Assembly (NCBI GenBank): GCA_022566435.1
Contig: JADFIX010000269.1
Coordinates: forward strand, 1-6,253
Reading direction: 5' to 3'
Source: Planctomycetota bacterium
GTDB taxonomy: Bacteria > Planctomycetota > Phycisphaerae > UBA1845
Length of the DNA stretch: 6,253 bases
Below the pieces are notes generated by a model. The model saw only the letters and a list, made by a program, of their open reading frames with translations, was not told where the DNA came from and searched no databases. The position numbers and the translations under genes are program-made. Below, in pieces: positions 1 to 4,867 of the stretch; position 1 is the stretch's first letter, and the number at the start of each line of letters is the position of its first letter.

Positions 1-70
1 GAATGGCCGCGCAAACCGCTATGGGCGTAATTCGGAAGTGTCTTGGCATGATCATCATTCTCCGGAAGAG

Positions 71-103
71 AAAAAAATAGGCCGAATCAGCCCATCTATT
101 CGG
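71..103 (-). terminator. Possible rho-independent terminator, minus strand
   Basis: CCGAAT at 82-87 pairs with ATTCGG at 98-103. Two further pairs (89-90 with 96-97) around a bulged base extend the stem to about 8 bp with a 5-nt loop. Read on the minus strand, the hairpin is followed by CCTA and then seven T (71-77). It lies about 410 nt beyond the stop of the dockerin-like gene and is the only T-tracted hairpin I see in that interval. The stem is modest and the gap before the T tract is not ideal. Confidence 0.4.
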
Positions 104-166
104 AATCGGTGAGGAACTATTTCGACGTCTCCCACGACATTTTTCTGATCAAGCCGTCTTGTGTGC

Positions 167-192
167 CATGCCTGCCGCGCAGCGGAGGCATG
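167..192. repeat. CATGCCT inverted repeat (hairpin)
   Basis: CATGCCT (167-173) and AGGCATG (186-192) are perfect inverted copies. Inside them CCGC (175-178) pairs with GCGG (182-185) around a 3-nt loop, with one bulged base at 174, giving an 11-bp stem. There is no T tract on either side, so this is not a normal terminator. Its CATG core and intergenic position resemble the other CATG-rich repeats of the window. Confidence 0.5.
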
Positions 193-319
193 CGTGTTGT
201 TGGGTGTGGCCCGGCCGCACCACCGGACTATGCTTTCCGCGCGACGGTGGCATAGGTGTTGTAGGGCAGCGTCGATGACCTGCCTCCACTATCCCCGTTG
301 CGATCCGAGATTGTAGGGT

Positions 320-339
320 TGTCGTTTGATGTCGTTTGA
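320..339. repeat. 10-bp tandem repeat, two copies
   Basis: TGTCGTTTGA occurs twice in perfect tandem, at 320-329 and 330-339, just left of the CATG-rich repeat cluster. No function is evident; two copies of 10 bp may be replication slippage. Confidence 0.5.
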
Positions 340-358
340 CGCGCCATTTAGCCCTCCA

Positions 359-457
359 CATGGTTCCGGTGTGCGGGAACCATGGCACCCGCGCACCGGC
401 ATGCGTACCCGACGCAGGGCATGGCGGCGCTGCGCTTGACCATGGCACCCGCGCACC
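359..457. repeat. CATG-rich repeat cluster, copy 1
   Basis: The cluster begins with a perfect 9-bp inverted repeat, CATGGTTCC (359-367) and GGAACCATG (376-384), with an 8-nt loop. Overlapping it is a perfect 19-bp direct repeat, ACCATGGCACCCGCGCACC, at 379-397 and 439-457, exactly 60 bp apart. The stretch 398-449 shares GGCATGC, CATGGCGGCGC and CTTGACCATGGCACC, in that order, with the element near 3908-3970. This marks a dispersed intergenic repeat family. I see no coding potential, transposase or target-site duplication. Confidence 0.7.
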
Positions 458-510
458 AACGCCGCAACCCACGCCGAAACGGTTAGGATTCCGTCACCGT
501 CGGCAGGCCG

Positions 511-1437
511 TCATTCGCCAAAGTTTTTCTGCAACGATGCGAAGTCCTTCAGCGTAACGTTGCAATCAAAGTCTACGTCAAAGCATTTGCACTCGGGGTC
601 GAGGCCGCCGAGGGGGCCTAGCGTGCACGGCGCGAAGTCGGCGTAGTCGAGGAGGTCCACCACACCGTCGTTGTTGCAATCGGCGGGTTTCGGGCTGCCC
701 GCTCGTTCGAACGAAACCATCAAGACCGGTCGCCATTCGGGGGTGAGGTTCTCCTTGCTCGCGAACTTCTTCGCCGTGTTGAAATCGATCTCATTGCCCT
801 GAACAAGCCAACCGAAATTGCCGCAATAATCGTCGAGCATATCCTGCACGTCGGCAACCAGTTGCGGCGTCGAGTCCCATGCGTAGGTCATGCCGGGCGT
901 GATGCCGACCACTTGCGCTGCACTGGCCGCCGGATCGAAATCGCCGCCGGGGTTGATCCAGAATGAATCGGGGAAAAACGTGTGGGACCAGGTCGCGTCG
1001 CCGGGCGTGGCCGGCGCGCCACTGCCTCCGAACCCGACCGACGTGCCTTCGCCCCAATCCGCGGTGAGTCGATGAAGCGAGTGCGTTTGATCGCCGGACG
1101 GGCCGGCACTCACCAGAGTCAGCGTCAAACTCGCGGCGGTGATCGTCGAACCGGGTGGAACGTTGCCGGCCACGTCGAATGACAGCACGGCTCGCTGAAC
1201 TGTCCCGCCTCCGCCGACCCCGGTCCTGCCGCTGAACACCGCGTCTCCGGCGCCGCTACTCCTATCCACGGTGGTATTGAACAGGGTGTTGTCCTGGCGG
1301 GGCGTGATGATGACTATTTCGGAGCCGTTCTGGTCGGCAGCGCTACCGGCCGCCTTGTGGGGGGCCCCTGTCGCAGTGGAAGCTGCGACGATTCCGACGC
1401 ACATTCGCCAAGCCACGTTGAAAATGGAGCGCTTCAT
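511..1437 (-). CDS. Secreted DNRLRE-like protein with C-terminal dockerin-like module
   Basis: The 308-residue product is probably exported and bound to the cell surface or a matrix; no enzymatic function is visible. Residues 1-25 form a signal peptide (MKR, hydrophobic core, small residues at about 20-25). Residues 40-245 form a Gly/Thr/Ser-rich beta domain resembling DNRLRE-type carbohydrate-associated modules: QDNTLF near the start and a closing RPVLMVSF strand. After a short linker come two calcium-loop-like repeats, D253-x-N255-x-D257-G with D264, and D287-x-D289-x-D291-x-N293 with D298, as in type I dockerins. Cysteines 254, 271, 283, 285 and 292 lie in this module. The start at 1437 is chosen because GGAG (1447-1450) and AGGAG (1442-1446) precede it and the signal peptide follows at once; an in-frame ATG at 1527 would add 30 charged residues in front. 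The domain family is a resemblance, not a search result. Confidence 0.85.
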   Translation of the reverse strand: MKRSIFNVAWRMCVGIVAASTATGAPHKAAGSAADQNGSEIVIITPRQDNTLFNTTVDRSSGAGDAVFSGRTGVGGGGTVQRAVLSFDVAGNVPPGSTITAASLTLTLVSAGPSGDQTHSLHRLTADWGEGTSVGFGGSGAPATPGDATWSHTFFPDSFWINPGGDFDPAASAAQVVGITPGMTYAWDSTPQLVADVQDMLDDYCGNFGWLVQGNEIDFNTAKKFASKENLTPEWRPVLMVSFERAGSPKPADCNNDGVVDLLDYADFAPCTLGPLGGLDPECKCFDVDFDCNVTLKDFASLQKNFGE

Positions 1438-1666
1438 TTCTCTCCTCTCCGCATGACGGTGCAAGGTCGTTATGAACCCGTACCGCAGGCTTCTAGCCTT
1501 CACGAGCCGCGAAAGCGATGCACGCAAGATGCCTGCGCTACGAGTGGACGCGGCGCTCTAGTGATCGGCGACCTCATCGTGCCATGTATGCGGCACTCAT
1601 CCTACGGCGTGTTTCCAGGCTTTCTTTCCCTACGGCGATCGGCCCGCTGCGGGCACTTTGTCCCGA
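1438..1666 (-). other. Long 5' leader of the dockerin-like gene
   Basis: If the promoter at 1673-1701 is used, the transcript has about 229 nt before the start codon. It contains several small stems: GCCCG/CGGGC at about 1642-1654, GTGCC (1579-1583) with GGCAC (1592-1596), and AGGCT (1487-1491) with AGCCT (1495-1499). CCTACGGCG occurs twice, at 1601-1609 and 1629-1637. An 8-codon frame (1574-1600) lies within it but has no properly spaced ribosome binding site. I compared it by eye with c-di-GMP, cobalamin and glycine riboswitch cores and found no match, so its role is unknown. Confidence 0.4.
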
Positions 1667-1672
1667 CGGCCG

Positions 1673-1701
1673 ATTATAGCAAACGGTCGCTGCTGGAACA
1701 A
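1673..1701 (-). promoter_or_regulatory. Sigma-70-type promoter, extended -10
   Basis: On the minus strand the -10 is a perfect TATAAT (plus-strand positions 1673-1678), preceded by TGC, which makes an extended -10. A weak -35, TTGTTC (1696-1701), lies 17 bp upstream. Transcription would start near 1666 and run into the dockerin-like gene. An inverted repeat, ATCGGCC (1638-1644) and GGCCGAT (1668-1674), overlaps the downstream edge of the -10 and the start site. Confidence 0.55.
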
Positions 1702-1856
1702 AGTCCGATTTTCGATTGTCCGGTGACGTCTGATAATGAGTTGCGGGGAACGAAAGGAGTTCTGGTTCGATAACAGTCGACGATTTCGACGTGGGATTGC
1801 GGTCCGAAATATCTGCGATGGGCCATGTGTTCTTCGGTGTCAGTAGTCATCCGTGG

Positions 1857-1903
1857 AAAAAAACCGGCGGCTCGAAGACACCTTTCGGAGCTTCGATCCG
1901 CCG
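1857..1903 (-). terminator. Terminator-like hairpin with no upstream gene
   Basis: CGGCGG (1865-1870) pairs with CCGCCG (1898-1903) and TCGAAG (1872-1877) with CTTCGA (1891-1896), a 12-bp stem with one mismatch. On the minus strand the stem is followed by GG and seven T (1857-1863), a good intrinsic terminator. No minus-strand gene lies just upstream: the next gene, at 2045, runs the other way. The sequence is closely related to the sod terminator at 3082-3131. It may insulate the dockerin-like gene's promoter or end an antisense transcript. Confidence 0.6.
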
Positions 1904-2044
1904 AATGCTTTTGTGAAAGCGGCGCGGCGCCTGGTCTACGAGACCCCTCCGGTTGATTCCGCAGGTTTTTGGGGCGGATGTTGGTGGTAGGGACTGGGAC
2001 AATAGGGTAGAGTTGGCGCGCACGTTTGAGAAGGGAGTCCACCG

Positions 2045-2908
2045 ATGGAGGTTCTTCACATCCCTGCCCGAAACAACCCGATTATATGTCTGGCACTTGT
2101 CGGGGTCGGGCTCTGGCTCTCGTTTACATTCAGTCTTATTGGGACGCAGGTCGATCGAAGATGCCTGTTTGCTGCGGTTCCCTGCCTTTGCCTGTGCGGT
2201 TATGCGATCCGATCTTATATTACGGAACGCTCATCTGTTCGGCGGAGGGCGGGTGTTGCTGGAACCAAGCCGGAAAGTGCCCTGGCTAAGCGATTAAAGA
2301 GTTGTTTGCGCGCGTCGGACCGCGCAACCCACCGGGCGCTTATCAAGGAATTTGGGTCTGACTTTCCATCAGCCCTTGTTTGCATTGGCACGGTGGACAT
2401 TCCCGACCAAACAGACTTCCGAGACGAACCGCAAAACTATCATTTGCGCGCATCCTTCGCACCTGTGTTGCTGCTTTGTGGAGGACTCATGTTCGTGAAA
2501 CTAGCGACACCCTACATCGTGCCGGCAAGTCCTATTCTTGTAGTAATCGGCAAGACCTTGTTCTTGCTCACTTGCGCTTCGCTTGCTCTTGCTGGATTGT
2601 ACTGGTTCTGGGCAAGCAACAGGTTTCTCCGCGTCGCGCCGGGTATCATTCAAGTGATCCGGGGTAGCAGGCTGTGGGGCGACGAATTGATCATTCAATG
2701 CTACCCTGTCGAGACGGGCACCGTCGTTATGCTTCTTGTTCCCGCGGGGTCGGTCCGTGACATTAACCCTCGAATGTACCTGTTTCGTGCTGACCGACGG
2801 GCGTCGATTCCACTTCGAGGCGTGGATCTTGCACAAATACTGCGGGCCATTACGTCGACGGTAAAGACTCCGGTAGCGAATCTTTCCCGGGACGCATTAA
2901 TCGGGTAA
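2045..2908 (+). CDS. Hypothetical four-helix membrane protein
   Basis: I do not recognise this 287-residue protein. Hydrophobic segments at about 12-33, 39-58, 137-157 and 162-190 predict four membrane helices in two hairpins. Between them, residues 59-136 are hydrophilic and basic at first (ERSSVRRR, AKRLK). Residues 191-287 form a soluble tail whose alternating hydrophobic strands followed by a final helix (about 259-272) recall bacterial PH-like domains after a membrane hairpin; that is inference only. The start is supported by GGGAG at 2033-2037, 7 nt upstream. It is the only plus-strand gene in the window, with the dockerin-like gene divergent on its left and sod convergent on its right, and it reads as less GC-rich than its neighbours (not calculated). 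No clear promoter was found upstream. Confidence 0.75.
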   Translation: MEVLHIPARNNPIICLALVGVGLWLSFTFSLIGTQVDRRCLFAAVPCLCLCGYAIRSYITERSSVRRRAGVAGTKPESALAKRLKSCLRASDRATHRALIKEFGSDFPSALVCIGTVDIPDQTDFRDEPQNYHLRASFAPVLLLCGGLMFVKLATPYIVPASPILVVIGKTLFLLTCASLALAGLYWFWASNRFLRVAPGIIQVIRGSRLWGDELIIQCYPVETGTVVMLLVPAGSVRDINPRMYLFRADRRASIPLRGVDLAQILRAITSTVKTPVANLSRDALIG

Positions 2909-3070
2909 TAGGTTCTTGTTCACGATGGGTGGCGCCCCGTCCGCCCAGCGGCGGCATGCGAGACACGAGTCCTGAACGCCTCGCAACATGGTTCCGCTTC
3001 GCAGAAACCAGTGCGCCCGCCAAAATCGTGCGGCGTAGTCGGTACGTGACCTTGTCAGATAGCGGACGCA

Positions 3071-3102
3071 TCCGATCCGCGAAAAAAAACCGGCGGATCG
3101 GA
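3071..3102 (+). other. Alternative hairpin overlapping the terminator
   Basis: TCCGATCCGC (3071-3080) and GCGGATCGGA (3093-3102) are perfect 10-bp inverted copies with an A-rich 12-nt loop. The right arm is also part of the left half of the terminator stem at 3088-3131, so the two hairpins exclude each other. In the plus-strand transcript this one would be made first, the arrangement of an anti-terminator. In the minus-strand transcript it follows the terminator and should not matter. Confidence 0.5.
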
Positions 3103-3131
3103 CACCATTCGGTGCTCCGACCTCGCCGGTT
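3082..3131 (-). terminator. sod terminator, probably bidirectional
   Basis: AACCGGCG (3088-3095) pairs with CGCCGGTT (3124-3131). Inside, TCGGA (3098-3102) pairs with TCCGA (3116-3120) and CACC (3103-3106) with GGTG (3111-3114) around an ATTC loop, with one bulged C. On the minus strand the stem runs into eight T (3082-3089), about 33 nt past the sod stop codon: a strong intrinsic terminator. On the plus strand it is followed by TGTTTTG, so it may also end the convergent membrane-protein transcript. Confidence 0.85.
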
Positions 3132-3163
3132 GTTTTGACGAATCCTCTGTTCCCACTGGTCTA

Positions 3164-3772
3164 CTAGAGCACGGAGAACCGACTGGCAACATTCGTCCAG
3201 TCGACGACGTTCCACCACGCGGCGATGTAGTCCGGGCGGCGGTTTTGATAGTTCAGGTAGTACGCGTGCTCCCAAACGTCGAGACCGAGAAGCGGCGTCA
3301 GGCCGACGGTCAGCGGATTGTCCTGGTTGGGGAAGCTTTGCACGACGAGCTTCTTCGATTTGTCGGCACACAGCCACGCCCAGCCGCTTCCGAAGCGGGT
3401 CGCCGCCGCCCCCGCGAACTTCTTCTTGAAATCATCGAAGCTGCCGAAAGCGGTGTTGATCGCATCCGCCAAAGCGCCAGCCGGCGTTCCGCCGCCGGAG
3501 GCGTTCATGTTCTTCCAGAAGATCGAGTGGTTCAGATGCCCCCCGCCGTGGTTGTTGAGCGCGCCGCGGACACTGTCCGGCAGCGAAGCGAGATCGGTCA
3601 GAAGGCTCTCCACACTCTTCGATTGCAAATCGGGGTGGCTCGTCAGGGCCTCGTTGAGCTTGTTGACGTAGGTCGCGTGGTGCTTGCCGTGATGGATTTC
3701 CATGGTACGCGCGTCGATGTGCGGCTCCAGGGCATCGAAAGCGTACGGAAGAGAAGGAAGTTGGAACGCCAT
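3164..3772 (-). CDS. sodA: Superoxide dismutase, manganese type
   Basis: This enzyme converts superoxide to oxygen and hydrogen peroxide. It is a full-length, 202-residue Fe/Mn-family protein, collinear with E. coli SodA from [16 protein letters not shown] onward. The four metal ligands are present: H27 (in MEIHHGKHH), H82 (in GHLNHSIFW), D165 and H169 (in DVWEHAYY). G78, together with Q150 in NQDNPL, is the pattern of manganese enzymes; iron enzymes have the active-site Gln at the position of G78. A cambialistic enzyme cannot be excluded. There is no signal peptide, so it acts in the cytoplasm. The start is fixed by AAGGAG (3781-3786), 8 nt upstream. With its own promoter and terminator it is a single-gene unit, facing the membrane-protein gene tail to tail. 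Confidence 0.97.
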   Translation of the reverse strand: MAFQLPSLPYAFDALEPHIDARTMEIHHGKHHATYVNKLNEALTSHPDLQSKSVESLLTDLASLPDSVRGALNNHGGGHLNHSIFWKNMNASGGGTPAGALADAINTAFGSFDDFKKKFAGAAATRFGSGWAWLCADKSKKLVVQSFPNQDNPLTVGLTPLLGLDVWEHAYYLNYQNRRPDYIAAWWNVVDWTNVASRFSVL

Positions 3773-3837
3773 GAGGGGATCTCCTTTAGTAGTAGGTTGG
3801 TCTCTCGGACCCGGCCCATGTGAAGACCAAGCGAGGG

Positions 3838-3866
3838 AGATTAGTCACCCGCCGGTCGAGAGTCAA
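3838..3866 (-). promoter_or_regulatory. Sigma-70-type promoter of sod
   Basis: On the minus strand TTGACT (plus positions 3861-3866) and TAATCT (3838-3843) are separated by exactly 17 bp. The -35 matches consensus at five of six bases and the -10 at three. The predicted start near 3831 gives a leader of about 58 nt. The palindromic repeat element begins only about 10 bp upstream of the -35. No operator for a known oxidative-stress regulator is evident. Confidence 0.6.
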
Positions 3867-3875
3867 GTTTGTTGG

Positions 3876-3980
3876 GGTGCCATGCCCAAGCCTGACGAAA
3901 TCTGGCGCCGGCATGCTGACGAGGCGAAGACATGGCGGCGCCCGGGAATACCGGGCTTGACCATGGCACCACATGGCACC
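3876..3980. repeat. MITE-like palindromic element, CATG repeat copy 2
   Basis: Imperfect 17-bp terminal inverted repeats, GGTGCCATGCCCAAGCC (3876-3892) and GGCTTGACCATGGCACC (3954-3970), agree at 15 of 17 positions and bound a 95-bp element. CCCGG/CCGGG (3941-3945, 3951-3955) forms an inner hairpin, and an extra CATGGCACC follows at 3972-3980. The right half shares GGCATGC, CATGGCGGCGC and CTTGACCATGGCACC with the cluster at 398-449. Nothing inside codes for a protein. It sits between the sod promoter and the terminator of the lipoprotein gene. Confidence 0.65.
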
Positions 3981-4002
3981 CGTGCGTGAGACATTGGAGG
4001 GC

Positions 4003-4030
4003 GAAAAACCGCGCGGCCTGAAGCCCGCGC
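4003..4030 (-). terminator. Terminator of the lipoprotein gene
   Basis: GCGCGG (4011-4016) pairs with CCGCGC (4025-4030) around an 8-nt loop. On the minus strand the stem is followed by GG and five T (4004-4008). It lies 26 nt beyond the lipoprotein stop codon. Confidence 0.65.
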
Positions 4031-4056
4031 CTCGAGATACGGATACGGAAAATGCT

Positions 4057-4725
4057 CTAGCGGCGGCCGCCGCCACTGCCGTTGTCGTTCCCATTGCCGC
4101 CATCGCCACCGCCGGTAATGGTCACGGTGACGGTGGCCGGGTCGCTCAGTTGGGCGGTGATATCAATGCCGGTACAACTGAACGTCGCCTCACCTGGTTC
4201 GGTCGCGAGAAACTCACTGGTCCCCACGAGAACCTCGGTGAGCGTGCCCGCGGCGCCGTCGACCTGCACAATCGTGACCCCAAGCGCCAAGCTGGCGCCG
4301 ATGCTCGTGCATGTCAATCGAACGGGTTCATCCACCGCGGCTTCGGACACGTCGGCGGTCAAGCTAACCGCCACGCCGGCCGATTCGACGATGTTCGTGA
4401 CGCAGGCCGAAACGACTTGATAGAGCCCGTCACTGGCCGTCATGCGTATCAACACCTCGCCGGTCTTCGCGGCCAGAAAGGTCGTAGTAGGTTGGGTCGG
4501 ATTCTCAAAAGTCCCGCCATCGGGTGGGAACACTTGCCAAAGATAGGTGGCGATGGCACCGGGATTCGTTTCGTTCGCGGCGACCTGCCCCGATTCACCG
4601 ACGGTGAGTTCATTCGGACATGACGGCTGGATGGAGATTGATGTACATCCGGCGCAGAGGGCGACCAAGATGAAAGACAGTCTCCGCGTGAGGGCGCGGA
4701 TTCCGGCGACCCAGTCTCTATCCAA
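4057..4725 (-). CDS. Lipoprotein with two Ig/PKD-like domains (TTG start)
   Basis: The 222-residue product is probably exported, lipid-anchored and exposed on the cell envelope; no catalytic motif is visible. Residues 1-27 form a lipoprotein signal peptide: basic RALTRR, the hydrophobic SFILVALCAG, and lipobox cysteine C27. Residues about 36-112 resemble a PKD/Ig-like fold (YLWQV, GGTFENPTQPTTTF, RMTASDG), with C36 and C108 near its ends. Residues about 117-203 form a second beta domain in which C139 and C184 could make an Ig-type disulfide. The tail, 205-222, is Gly/Asn/Asp-rich. I chose the TTG at 4723-4725 because AAGGAG (4732-4737) lies 6 nt before it, the signal peptide begins at once, and the promoter lies just upstream. 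The only in-frame ATG (4854) would lie upstream of that promoter and add 43 residues unlike a signal peptide. Confidence 0.8.
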   Translation of the reverse strand: MDRDWVAGIRALTRRLSFILVALCAGCTSISIQPSCPNELTVGESGQVAANETNPGAIATYLWQVFPPDGGTFENPTQPTTTFLAAKTGEVLIRMTASDGLYQVVSACVTNIVESAGVAVSLTADVSEAAVDEPVRLTCTSIGASLALGVTIVQVDGAAGTLTEVLVGTSEFLATEPGEATFSCTGIDITAQLSDPATVTVTITGGGDGGNGNDNGSGGGRR

Positions 4726-4750
4726 CGGCGGCTCCTTCTTACGTTCTACA

Positions 4751-4765
4751 CATCGATTGTCGATG
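4751..4765 (-). promoter_or_regulatory. Hairpin in the lipoprotein 5' leader
   Basis: CATCGA (4751-4756) and TCGATG (4760-4765) form a perfect 6-bp stem with a 3-nt loop. It falls in the predicted leader of about 46 nt, between the start site near 4771 and the ribosome binding site at 4732-4737. It could stabilise the transcript, or as DNA be a small palindromic protein-binding site; neither is shown. Confidence 0.35.
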
Positions 4766-4777
4766 CGATGCGGTTGA

Positions 4778-4806
4778 ATTGTATACCCCGGCAGGTGAGC
4801 TTCCAA
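4778..4806 (-). promoter_or_regulatory. Sigma-70-type promoter of the lipoprotein gene
   Basis: On the minus strand TTGGAA (plus positions 4801-4806) and TACAAT (4778-4783) are spaced by exactly 17 bp, matching consensus at four and five of six bases. The expected start is near 4771. It lies between the peptidase stop codon (4868) and the TTG start (4725), so the lipoprotein gene can be transcribed independently of the peptidase gene. Confidence 0.6.
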
Positions 4807-4867
4807 CTCGGCCCGGCGCAAGACTTCCGAAGATCTCGTCGCCGGCACCGACAACCGAAAGCATCAC

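Larger units (their letters stand above)
1..510. other. Intergenic region, no supported gene
   Basis: I see no convincing gene here. Two short plus-strand frames run in from the left edge, one stopping at 78-80 and one at 110-112. Either could be the tail of a gene to the left, but neither peptide is recognisable. The 107-codon minus-strand frame at 149-472 is Arg/Pro/His-rich and mostly translates the CATG-rich repeats, which accounts for its duplicated short peptide, so I do not call it. What the region does hold is a possible minus-strand terminator, a hairpin, a 10-bp tandem repeat and a repeat cluster, each listed separately. Confidence 0.6.

Noticed and set aside
359..457. CRISPR array
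   Set aside because: Only two copies of a 19-bp repeat with internal CATG palindromes; no regular array of repeats and spacers and no cas gene.
149..472. 107-codon minus-strand frame
   Set aside because: It overlaps the repeat cluster; its duplicated peptide (GARVPW) is just the translated 19-bp direct repeat. No ribosome binding site, Arg/Pro/His-rich, no recognisable domain.
336..557. 73-codon plus-strand frame
   Set aside because: It translates the other strand of the same repeats and runs into the end of the dockerin-like gene on the opposite strand.
1438..1527. Upstream ATG for the dockerin-like gene
   Set aside because: It would place 30 charged residues before a clear signal peptide, while the inner ATG at 1437 has a good ribosome binding site.
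1438..1666. c-di-GMP (GEMM) riboswitch
   Set aside because: A GGGA-GAAAGCC-like string and a CCGTAGG string faintly recall the GEMM core, but the order, spacing and invariant bases do not fit.
1970..2020. Promoter for the membrane-protein gene
   Set aside because: TTGGTG and TAGGGT with 16-bp spacing are present, but the matches to consensus are too weak in this composition to call.
1674..2042. 122-codon minus-strand frame
   Set aside because: It runs straight through the terminator-like hairpin and the promoter at 1673-1701, and its composition is not protein-like.
2980..3020. Terminator for the membrane-protein gene
   Set aside because: TGGTT and AACCA can pair around 2988-3012, but the stem is short and no T tract follows on the plus strand.
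3245..3823. 192-codon plus-strand frame
   Set aside because: It is the shadow of the superoxide dismutase gene on the opposite strand, whose identity is certain.
3973..4623. 216-codon plus-strand frame
   Set aside because: Antisense shadow of the lipoprotein gene; Gly/Arg/His-rich, no start signal, and it reads through the terminator at 4003-4030.
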